Shown here: positions 25,155-31,843 of the stretch, piece after piece
Position numbering within the stretch: position 1 is the stretch's first letter
Layout of the letters: every line of letters begins with the position of its first letter
From: Rhizorhabdus sp.
Lineage (GTDB): Bacteria; Pseudomonadota; Alphaproteobacteria; Sphingomonadales; Sphingomonadaceae
Direction: 5' to 3'
DNA length: 34,902 nt
Assembly: GCF_018006725.1 (NCBI RefSeq)
Contig: NZ_JAGMXV010000022.1
Location: 1 to 34,902 of the forward strand
Made by a program: the position numbers and the translations under genes
Notes under the pieces: model-generated
The model's input: only the letters and a program-made list of their open reading frames with translations
Databases searched by the model: none
Told to the model about the DNA's origin: nothing

Positions 25155-26024
25155 CTAAAAGCTATATTCGATCCCGATCGCCCCGCTCCATTGATTGGCG
25201 TCGCCGATATCTTCCACCAGTGGCGAGCGGCGGTAGGCGCGCAGAATATGTTGATAGCCAACCGTCGCGAACAGGCCCACGCCATGGGTGAGCATGCCCG
25301 TCACGCTGTGCACGACGGTCGCGCTGAGGTTCCAGTCCTTCCAGCCGGCCTTGGCGGCGCCGTCATAGGCGCGGAGCCCACTCGCGGCGGCTTCGCCGGC
25401 GTCGACGTCGTAATAATAGCCGCCGAACCGCTGCCCGACATAATCGGCCGAGGCGGAGAGGCTGACGAAGCTCGTCTCGGACAGCGGCGTGTCGTAATCG
25501 AGTTCGGGGCTGACCACATAGGAACCATGCGCGCCGGCGACGTCCCGCTGCCAGGAGATGCTTGCCGACAGGGTGTCATAGGGGCTGGTGATCACGCCCG
25601 TCCGCTGGATGCCGACCGACAGGCCCGGCTCCACCGCGATGGCGCGATCGTCGAGCGCGTCGACGCGCCGGTCGCCGACATGGCCATGGCGATCGAGGCG
25701 CACCGCGAGCAGCGGCCCGAAGACAGGCTTCCACCCGGTGCCGCCCCTCGACCGGATCAGGTCGAGATAGAGCGCGGTGCCCGAACTGTTGAAGGCATAG
25801 CCGTCCATCTGCCCCTGGATCGCCAGGGTCGGCAGCACCCGGTTGCGCGACGATCCGATGTAGGTCGGGGTCGACGACAGGCCGACGCCGATCGAAATCC
25901 GGTCGCCGCCGATCTTCACATCATCGGGCACGCCCGACACGTCCTGGGCGATGGCGGCCGTCGCGCCGAGCGGCAGCGCACAGAGAAGGAGAAGGGCGAG
26001 CGGCTTCGTGCGGCGCCAGCTCAT
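25155..26024 (-). CDS. MipA/OmpV family outer-membrane protein
   Basis: Predicted outer-membrane beta-barrel of 289 residues. The signal peptide (LALLLLCALPLGATAAIAQ) is followed by GGDRISIGVGLSSTPTYIGS, the usual OmpV/MipA opening, then alternating strands, YYYDVDAGEAAASGLRAY and a C-terminal strand ending in Phe (SGAIGIEYSF), the barrel-assembly signal. MipA is known as a scaffold for murein enzymes; other members are porin-like or metal/antibiotic responsive. It is the last gene of the minus-strand run that begins with DUF1003; its ATG overlaps the stop of the VirJ-like gene by four bases, so its product probably serves the same envelope response. Confidence 0.88.
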   Translation of the reverse strand: MSWRRTKPLALLLLCALPLGATAAIAQDVSGVPDDVKIGGDRISIGVGLSSTPTYIGSSRNRVLPTLAIQGQMDGYAFNSSGTALYLDLIRSRGGTGWKPVFGPLLAVRLDRHGHVGDRRVDALDDRAIAVEPGLSVGIQRTGVITSPYDTLSASISWQRDVAGAHGSYVVSPELDYDTPLSETSFVSLSASADYVGQRFGGYYYDVDAGEAAASGLRAYDGAAKAGWKDWNLSATVVHSVTGMLTHGVGLFATVGYQHILRAYRRSPLVEDIGDANQWSGAIGIEYSF

Positions 26025-26761
26025 GCGCGCCCCTTCGACGGGGCGAGTACGGCATCGAGTTCGGACAATAGGGTCCGGAACAGGCCGTCGGCATCGCGGT
26101 GCAGGGGATGGCCGCCCGGCAGCGCGATCCGGCGGGCATTGGGCTGCGTCAGCAGCGGACAGAGGCTATCCTTCTCTTCCTGACCCTGAACGCAGAGCAG
26201 CGGAACGCCCGTCACGGTGCGGCCCGTATCGATCGCCGCAGCATCGGGCTTGACGAGGTCGAGCGTCTCGGCTGGCGACACGCGATAGATCACCGTGTCG
26301 GTCGGCACGACGAGAACGACCATCGCGAGCCGCTTCCTGAGATCGGCCGGCAAGCCCGCAAAGCCGACATGCACCATGTCGGCACCATAGGATTGACCGA
26401 TCAGCACCAGCCGGTCGGCATGGCCGAAACGAAGCCCGCGCCTTATGGCCTGTTCGAGCAGTTGCGTGGCCTCTTCCGCCGTCCTGCGGTGGCGAAAATA
26501 GACCAGCGAGTCGACGCCGAGCACGGGTATCCCGCTGGCCGATAGCCGTTGAGCGATCTGGCGCCCCATACCGACCCTGAGGCCCATGTCGCCCGACAGG
26601 AGCACCGCTGCGACAGCCCGATGTTCCGGACGTGCAGTGCCCTGTGCCGGAAAGCCGACATAGAGATCGCGGCCACCGAAATAGCCGAGCCAAGCGCCAT
26701 AGCTGAGGAGACCGATGGTCAGCGCCACGATCACCGCGAGGAGTTTCGGGAAGCGACGCAT
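26021..26761 (-). CDS. Single-domain VirJ-like periplasmic hydrolase
   Basis: A 246-residue protein of the AcvB/VirJ family (alpha/beta hydrolase). An N-terminal membrane helix (about 7-28) probably anchors or exports it. VirJ motifs: AVLLSGDMGLRVGMG, GIPVLGVDSLVYFRHRRTAEEA, the nucleophile elbow VLIGQSYGADMVH (Ser124), and LPGGHPLHRD with the catalytic His. It corresponds to the C-terminal half of AcvB and, like Agrobacterium VirJ, lacks the N-terminal half. In SGDMG the second residue group differs from SGDGG of AcvB. Its ATG overlaps the AcvB stop by one base (TGATG), so the two are co-translated. Possibly a second aminoacyl-lipid hydrolase of different specificity. Confidence 0.85.
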   Translation of the reverse strand: MRRFPKLLAVIVALTIGLLSYGAWLGYFGGRDLYVGFPAQGTARPEHRAVAAVLLSGDMGLRVGMGRQIAQRLSASGIPVLGVDSLVYFRHRRTAEEATQLLEQAIRRGLRFGHADRLVLIGQSYGADMVHVGFAGLPADLRKRLAMVVLVVPTDTVIYRVSPAETLDLVKPDAAAIDTGRTVTGVPLLCVQGQEEKDSLCPLLTQPNARRIALPGGHPLHRDADGLFRTLLSELDAVLAPSKGRA

Positions 26762-28239
26762 CAGACGAGGCCTTTCAGGACGGTGGCGGCCAAGGCGTCG
26801 TCATTGCGGCCGAAATGGTGGCCACCGGGGATGACGATCTGATCGACCAGCGCCGCCGGTAGCGACAGGCAGCCGCTGTCGTTCTCATCCGATCCGCGCA
26901 CGCATTGCATGGGAGTCCCGCGCAGGGCTTCGACGGCCGGCCGGGTCGGAAGCGCCCCTTTGCCGGGGACGTCGAGCCATGAGGCGAGATGAAACTGGAA
27001 GTCGGCGGTTCCGCTCAGACCCAGCATGCTCACGCGGGCAACGGCAGAGCGCTGGCTCGCGGGCAGGCCGCCGACGATATAGGGAAGATCGTCGGCACCG
27101 AAGGAATAGCCCACGAACACCACCCTCGAGCGGTGGAAGGTCTGGGCGAAATGTCCGACGATGCGCGCGGCATCGGCGGATGCCTGAGCGGGCGTCCGCG
27201 CCGTCCAGAAATAGCGCAGGCTGTCGACGCCCACCACCGGCACGCCCCTTGCGGCGAGACGTGCGGCCAGATCGCGATCGATCCCGGCCCAGCCGCCGTC
27301 GCCCGAATAGAGCACCGCCATCAGATCAGTCTGCGGCGCAGCGTCATCTCGCACCACCGTCAAGGGAAGATCGGCGACGCTCGCTTCGCTCCCGCCGGCC
27401 GCTGTCCCGCCCGAAGTCAGCAGCCCCTCTATCGCCTCCCGGAATTGCGGCATCCAGTTGCGTTGCACCGAGAAGCCATGGCCGACCTTGGGCAGTTCGA
27501 TCAGCCGCGCCTGAGGCACCGCCGCGGCAAAGCGCCGCGCCTCGTCCGCGCTGACGACCTGATCCGCCGAGCCCTGAAGCAGGACCCAGGGGCCGGGCAG
27601 GTGCGCCGCGGGACCGAACAGCCAGCCATGCTCTGGCTTGGCGATCCGTGACACGCTCACGCCTGGGATCGTGCACCAGGGCTTCTGGCCCCCGATGTCT
27701 GGGCCGAAGCCGAGTGAAACCGCTGCCTTCCATGTTCCGGCCGGGGCCTGAGCGAGCGCGGCATAGGCCATGGTCGCGCCCGAGGAGTAGCCGACGAGGA
27801 TCGGCTGGACATAAGCGGGGAGCGCCAGCCGATGCTCATAATCCTGCGCCAGCGCCTGCAGCGCATAGTTGGGATTGATGCAGGATGATCCGCCCTTCTC
27901 CAGCTGTTTCTGGAAAGCCGGAACCGAAAGGCCCGCCACCGCTACGCCGCGCGCTGCGAGCGCCTGCGCCATGTCGACGACGCCGAGGTTCCAGCCGCCG
28001 TCGCCGGACAGGAAGATCGCGACGCCCCGGATCGGTCCTTGCGGCCGGTAGGTCGCGACGTCGAGCCCCTGGCTGGTGAAGCTGGCGGTATCGACCGCGA
28101 CGTCCTGCGGGGGCCGCGCGGCCGAGACAACCGGCGCTAGCGCGCTGGCGACGACGGGGGTCGACGTCGAGGAGAGCGATGCGATCAGCAACGCGGCCAT
28201 CCCGGCGACGATCGAAAAAGCTGCGAACAGTCTGCGCAC
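26761..28239 (-). CDS. acvB: AcvB-type lysyl-phosphatidylglycerol hydrolase
   Basis: Periplasmic enzyme that, in Agrobacterium, removes lysine from lysyl-phosphatidylglycerol. The 492-residue protein has a signal peptide and two hydrolase-like lobes: the N-lobe with FLSGDGGWNLGV and GYSSGATM (Ser152), and the C-lobe (VirJ domain, about 295-490) with LYSGDGGWAGIDRDLA, GVPVVGVDSLRYFW, GYSFGADDLPY (Ser379), DENDSGC and PGGHHFG. The GTG at 28239 is chosen because AGGAG lies seven bases upstream. It follows the kinase gene after 88 bases, where a separate promoter is possible. mprF, encoding the synthase of the same lipid, is 3.6 kb away on the other strand. Confidence 0.92.
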   Translation of the reverse strand: MRRLFAAFSIVAGMAALLIASLSSTSTPVVASALAPVVSAARPPQDVAVDTASFTSQGLDVATYRPQGPIRGVAIFLSGDGGWNLGVVDMAQALAARGVAVAGLSVPAFQKQLEKGGSSCINPNYALQALAQDYEHRLALPAYVQPILVGYSSGATMAYAALAQAPAGTWKAAVSLGFGPDIGGQKPWCTIPGVSVSRIAKPEHGWLFGPAAHLPGPWVLLQGSADQVVSADEARRFAAAVPQARLIELPKVGHGFSVQRNWMPQFREAIEGLLTSGGTAAGGSEASVADLPLTVVRDDAAPQTDLMAVLYSGDGGWAGIDRDLAARLAARGVPVVGVDSLRYFWTARTPAQASADAARIVGHFAQTFHRSRVVFVGYSFGADDLPYIVGGLPASQRSAVARVSMLGLSGTADFQFHLASWLDVPGKGALPTRPAVEALRGTPMQCVRGSDENDSGCLSLPAALVDQIVIPGGHHFGRNDDALAATVLKGLV

Positions 28240-28327
28240 CGGACATCTCCTGAGCGGATTGATGTCCCGTGCTAACCCCGGGCTGCCTGTCGCAGCGTGG
28301 GGACGAAGTTAAACATCGGTAATCCGC

Positions 28328-29695
28328 TCAGCCGATCTGCCCGCGCGCCTCGACGTGCAGGTGGAGATCGACGCGCAGCCCCGGCCCATTGTCGCCCAGT
28401 TCGAGCCGCCCGCCATGGAGGTGGGCAACGGCCGCAGCCAGAGCGAGACCGAGCCCCGCCCCAGCCTTGCTGCGCGCCGCATCGAGCCGCCCGAAACGCC
28501 GCAAGGCCTCGGTCCGCTGCGTCTCGGCAATGCCGGCCCCCTCGTCCGTCACCGATATGATCGCCTCATTGCCCACACGCCGTGCCGAAACGGTGATGCG
28601 GCCGGCGCCATATTTCATGGCATTGTCGATCAGGTTGGCCAGCGCCTGTCCGAGCAGTTCGCGATGCACATGCGCAGGCACGGGTCCGGCAATGTCGGCC
28701 ACGATCTCGAACCCGTTGTCCTCCGCAAGCGGGCCATAGACCTCGACCAGATCCTCGACCATCATCGCGAGATCGATGGCGACGAACTGCTCGCGCCCCA
28801 GCCCGGCTTCCGCCCGGCTGATCCGCAGCGCCGTGTCGAGCATGGCGAGCAATCGGTCGCCCTCATCGATCGCCCGGGCGACCGAACCGCGCGCCTCGTC
28901 GGACTCGCTTGCTTCCAACGCGCGTTCCAGCGTCGATCGCAGGCGCGTCAGCGGCGACCGGAGATCATGCGCCAGTCCATCGGTCGCGATCTTGAGCTCG
29001 GTCATCAACGCATCGATGCGGTCGAGCATCTGGTTGATCGTCACGCCCAGCGCGTCGAACACATCCTCGCTGTGATCCACCGGCACGCGCCGCGCGAGGT
29101 CGCCGGCCGTCACCGCGCGGGCGGTGTCCACCGTCGCCGCCAACCGCCGGTGGATCAGCCGTGCAGCGGCCCAGGCGGCAAAGGCGGCCAGCGCGATCGC
29201 AACCGCAACCCCGCCCACCATCGCCTCTTCGAGAATGACCGTGAACCGCAATTCGCTCTCGACGACATGACCGACGAGCAGCATCGCGCCGCCATCGAGC
29301 GCTTCGGCCGAGGCGTAGATGCGCTCGGATTTCTCGCGGCCGACGCGGAAAAGTTCGAGCGTGGCCGCCGAGCCGCCGGGTACCAGCGATGGTGGCCATT
29401 CGGCGAGGTTGCCGCCGAGGACCTGCCCACTACCATCGACGAGCAAAAGAACCTGGCCCTGGGCCCGTGCGGGCGAAAGCTCCCGCCCGACGGACTCCGC
29501 AAGCGCAGGCAGGCCACTGCGACGATAGTCGGCCATCAACGCGCCACGCAGATCGTCGGCCTGCGCCTCCGCCTCGGCGGTGATCTGGTGGTGAGTAAGG
29601 AGACGGACCGTGCCGAGCAGCAGTCCCGCGCCTGCCAGCTGCAACAGGAAGACAAGCGCGGCAAAGCGGAAGATCGTCGACCGCGCGAACGGCAT
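28328..29695 (-). CDS. Sensor histidine kinase
   Basis: Inner-membrane sensor of 455 residues. It has two membrane helices (about 8-30 and 159-181) that enclose a periplasmic domain of roughly 130 residues, then HAMP (about 182-234), a HisKA domain with His243 in GLAHDLRSPLTRLRS, and an ATPase domain with the N box ALANLIDNAMKYG, G1 box VTDEGAGI and G2 box AGAGLGLALAAAVAHLHGG. The AHDLRSPL form and two-helix plan are like the CusS/QseC/PmrB-type kinases paired with OmpR regulators. The ATG lies three bases after the response-regulator stop. The periplasmic signal is unknown; the gene context suggests membrane charge or cationic peptide stress. Confidence 0.94.
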   Translation of the reverse strand: MPFARSTIFRFAALVFLLQLAGAGLLLGTVRLLTHHQITAEAEAQADDLRGALMADYRRSGLPALAESVGRELSPARAQGQVLLLVDGSGQVLGGNLAEWPPSLVPGGSAATLELFRVGREKSERIYASAEALDGGAMLLVGHVVESELRFTVILEEAMVGGVAVAIALAAFAAWAAARLIHRRLAATVDTARAVTAGDLARRVPVDHSEDVFDALGVTINQMLDRIDALMTELKIATDGLAHDLRSPLTRLRSTLERALEASESDEARGSVARAIDEGDRLLAMLDTALRISRAEAGLGREQFVAIDLAMMVEDLVEVYGPLAEDNGFEIVADIAGPVPAHVHRELLGQALANLIDNAMKYGAGRITVSARRVGNEAIISVTDEGAGIAETQRTEALRRFGRLDAARSKAGAGLGLALAAAVAHLHGGRLELGDNGPGLRVDLHLHVEARGQIG

Positions 29696-29698
29696 GCC

Positions 29699-30391
29699 TC
29701 AGCCTTCCAGGCCCAGGCGATAACCCGATCCGCGAACCGTATGGAGCAGCGGCCGGGCATGGCCCTCGTCGATCTTCTTGCGCAGCCGGCTGACATGGAC
29801 GTCGATCACGTTCGTGCCGGGGTCGAAATGATAATCCCACACGCCTTCGAGCAACATCGTGCGGGTCACGACCTGATCGACATGGCGAAGCATGAATTCC
29901 AGCAGGCGGAACTCGCGCGGCTGCAGATCGACCGCTTGCCCGGCCCGCTTCACCTTGCGCGACAGCAGGTCCATTTCGAGGTCGGCGCAGGACAGGCGCG
30001 TCTCGGGCGCGGCGCCCGTGCCATTGCCGGCGCGGCGGATGAGGAGGCGAACGCGCGCGAGCAATTCGGCAAAGGCGAAGGGCTTGGTGAGGTAATCGTC
30101 CGACCCGCCCTCCAGCCCTTTAACCCGGTCCTCGGCCGATCCCAGCGCCGACAGGATGATCACCGGCGTCTCGATCCCGGCCGCCCTGAGCGCACCCAGC
30201 ACCGCCATGCCGTCCATGCCGGGTAGCATCCGGTCGAGCACGATGCAGTCATAGCTGCCGTCCGTCGCATGGAAGAGACCGTCACGGCCATTGTTCGCGC
30301 GGTCGACGACGAAGCCATGTTCGATCAGCCCGGCCGCGACGAAATCTGCCGTGGTGGCGTCATCCTCGACGACGAGGATCTTGTGACTCAT
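29699..30391 (-). CDS. OmpR/PhoB-type response regulator
   Basis: DNA-binding regulator of 230 residues and partner of the kinase gene just downstream. The receiver domain (1-118) has the acidic pocket Asp10/Asp11, the phospho-acceptor Asp53 in IVLDRMLPGMDG, the switch Ser81 and Lys103 in LTKPFAF. The winged-helix domain (about 132-228) shows LQPREFRLLEFMLRH, DVHVSRLRKKID and HTVRGSGYRLG. Its start overlaps the stop of the PDZ gene by four bases (ATGA). Likely targets are this operon and the divergent DUF2147-mprF pair, which is inference; no clear direct-repeat site was found in the shared gap. Confidence 0.95.
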   Translation of the reverse strand: MSHKILVVEDDATTADFVAAGLIEHGFVVDRANNGRDGLFHATDGSYDCIVLDRMLPGMDGMAVLGALRAAGIETPVIILSALGSAEDRVKGLEGGSDDYLTKPFAFAELLARVRLLIRRAGNGTGAAPETRLSCADLEMDLLSRKVKRAGQAVDLQPREFRLLEFMLRHVDQVVTRTMLLEGVWDYHFDPGTNVIDVHVSRLRKKIDEGHARPLLHTVRGSGYRLGLEG

Positions 30392-30780
30392 TGGCTCTCC
30401 CCTGGCCCGCGCGGGACCCCGATGTCGATCACCTGCCCGTTACGCCTAACCTGAAGATGCACGATCGCAAAGTGACCCGCAGCCACATCCCTGTCGAAGG
30501 CGGCCATAGTAGGTGCGGGCCGGCCGTCGACCGTCTCGATCGCATCGCCCACCCGCAGACCGGCACGCCGGGCCGGCCCGTCCGACCGCAGGCTGGTGAC
30601 GATCAGACGGGGGCCGCCTTCCTTGTCGATCGTCGCGAGCGTCGCGCCGGTCGACTGCCACCGCCCGGCGACCACGTCATGGGCTACGGTCCGGTCCGAC
30701 AGTTGCAGCGCGACCACGGTGACCGCGAGCAGCGCAAAGATCAGGGCGACCCACCCCATCCAGGCCGGCGAACGCGCCAT
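30388..30780 (-). CDS. Membrane-anchored single-PDZ protein
   Basis: A 130-residue protein with one N-terminal membrane helix (about 8-26, WVALIFALLAVTVVALQL) and a single periplasmic PDZ domain (about 45-125): GGPRLIVTSLRSDGPARRAGLRVGD, AIETVDGRPAPTMAAFDRDV and IVHLQVRRNGQVIDIGVPRG. There is no protease domain. PDZ domains bind exposed C-termini, so this could report misfolded outer-membrane proteins or modulate the kinase encoded two genes on. It starts one base after the DUF1003 stop and overlaps the response-regulator start, so it is translationally coupled to both. Confidence 0.85.
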   Translation of the reverse strand: MARSPAWMGWVALIFALLAVTVVALQLSDRTVAHDVVAGRWQSTGATLATIDKEGGPRLIVTSLRSDGPARRAGLRVGDAIETVDGRPAPTMAAFDRDVAAGHFAIVHLQVRRNGQVIDIGVPRGPGESQ

Positions 30781-30781
30781 G

Positions 30782-31285
30782 TCACTGCCCTCCCTGTCGC
30801 TGGTCGCCCACCAGGACGGTCAGCCGCTCGATCATTTCGTGCAGCCGCAATATCTCGAGCTCCGCCCGCAGGTTGACCTCATAATCGAGGCTGGCGGCCA
30901 ACCGATCCTTCGCGGCCTGACGGTTCTGGCTCATCATGATGATAGGCGCCTGGATCGCGGCCAGCGTCGACAGCATCAGATTGAGGAAGATATAGGGATA
31001 GGGATCGAAGGCCAGCCCCCAGCGCCCGAGTATGTCGGTGTTGAGCAGCATCCAGCCGACCAGCGCGAGCGAGAAGGCGATGATGAAGGTCCAGCTTCCT
31101 CCGACCGCTGCGACGCGATCGGACAGCCGCTCCCCCATCGTCGCGCGCGCGTCGGCCACGTCGGCGACATCCTGCGCGATCGGCTGGCGCGCCAGAATCT
31201 TGGCGAGGACATTCGCCTCCTCCGGGTCGAGCGCGCGATTGCCGAGATAGCGACCCGCCAGCGTATCGAGAGAATTGCTCGCCAT
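30782..31285 (-). CDS. DUF1003 family membrane protein
   Basis: A 167-residue inner-membrane protein of unknown function. The DUF1003 core is unmistakable: two membrane helices (WTFIIAFSLALVGWMLLNT and the one starting YIFLNLMLSTLAAIQAPII), joined by FDPYPY, then the polar signature MMSQNRQAAKDR and DYEVNLRAELEILRLHEMIERL, a coiled-coil-like cytoplasmic helix. The N-terminal 45 residues are soluble. AAAGGAG precedes the ATG. It is the first gene of the seven-gene minus-strand run and diverges from DUF2147-mprF across 120 bases, in which I found no convincing promoter on either strand. Confidence 0.92.
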   Translation of the reverse strand: MASNSLDTLAGRYLGNRALDPEEANVLAKILARQPIAQDVADVADARATMGERLSDRVAAVGGSWTFIIAFSLALVGWMLLNTDILGRWGLAFDPYPYIFLNLMLSTLAAIQAPIIMMSQNRQAAKDRLAASLDYEVNLRAELEILRLHEMIERLTVLVGDQRQGGQ

Positions 31286-31405
31286 ATCCGGCTCCTTTCA
31301 CGCTTTTCATAGGCGCGGACGCCATACCCCCGGATGGGCGGCACATTACGAATAGTTCAGTTGCCCCCCACGCCGCCGCCATCCCCACAGGCCTAGCTCG
31401 ACGCC

Positions 31406-31843
31406 ATGATCAAGCGGGGCATGAATATGCGAAAACTCTTCCTCATCTTGGCGGGCCTGTGCAGCGCCAGCGCCACGGCGCCTTGCTGGGCCCAGAACGC
31501 CGTCGACGGCCTGTGGCTCAATCCGCATGGCACCGTCGCGGTGCGCACCGGCCCCTGTGGCGACAAGCTGTGCGGCTGGATCGTCTGGGCCAGCCCGCAG
31601 GCGCGCGCCGATGCCAAGGACAGCGGGGTCGAGAAGCTCGACGGGCTCGAATTGCTCGAGGACTATCGCCCCGATGGCGACGGCGGCTGGAAGGGCACCG
31701 TCTATGTCCCCGACATGGGGCACCGCTTCTCGTCCACGATCACCCAGCCCGATGCCCGGAGCCTGCGGGTGAAGGGCTGCCTGATCGGCGGTTTCCTGTG
31801 CAAGTCGCAGATCTGGCAGCGCATCGAAAGCCTGCCCCAATGA
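31406..31843 (+). CDS. DUF2147 family exported protein
   Basis: A 145-residue periplasmic protein of the DUF2147 family. The signal peptide (MRKLFLILAGLCSASA) ends at CWAQ. The mature part has the family pattern: VDGLWLNPHGTVAVRTGPCGDKLCGWIVW, a linker, GWKGTVYVPDMGHRFSSTI and LRVKGCLIGGFLCKSQIW. Four mature cysteines probably form two disulfides. Function unknown; members are lipocalin-like beta-barrels often encoded near envelope-stress genes. The start is uncertain: ATG 31406 is the longest, while ATG 31421 (preceded by GCGGGG) or 31427 would give a tidier signal peptide. It overlaps mprF by four bases (ATGA). Confidence 0.87.
   Translation: MIKRGMNMRKLFLILAGLCSASATAPCWAQNAVDGLWLNPHGTVAVRTGPCGDKLCGWIVWASPQARADAKDSGVEKLDGLELLEDYRPDGDGGWKGTVYVPDMGHRFSSTITQPDARSLRVKGCLIGGFLCKSQIWQRIESLPQ

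Noticed and set aside
25050-26183. Plus-strand 377-codon open frame
   Set aside because: It is antisense to the MipA/OmpV and VirJ-like genes, which have a signal peptide, a barrel end and a nucleophile elbow. It has no ribosome site or recognisable domain.
31286-31405. Direct-repeat binding site for the response regulator
   Set aside because: No pair of similar half-sites with helical spacing was found, and no good -35/-10 pair on either strand, so no site is reported.
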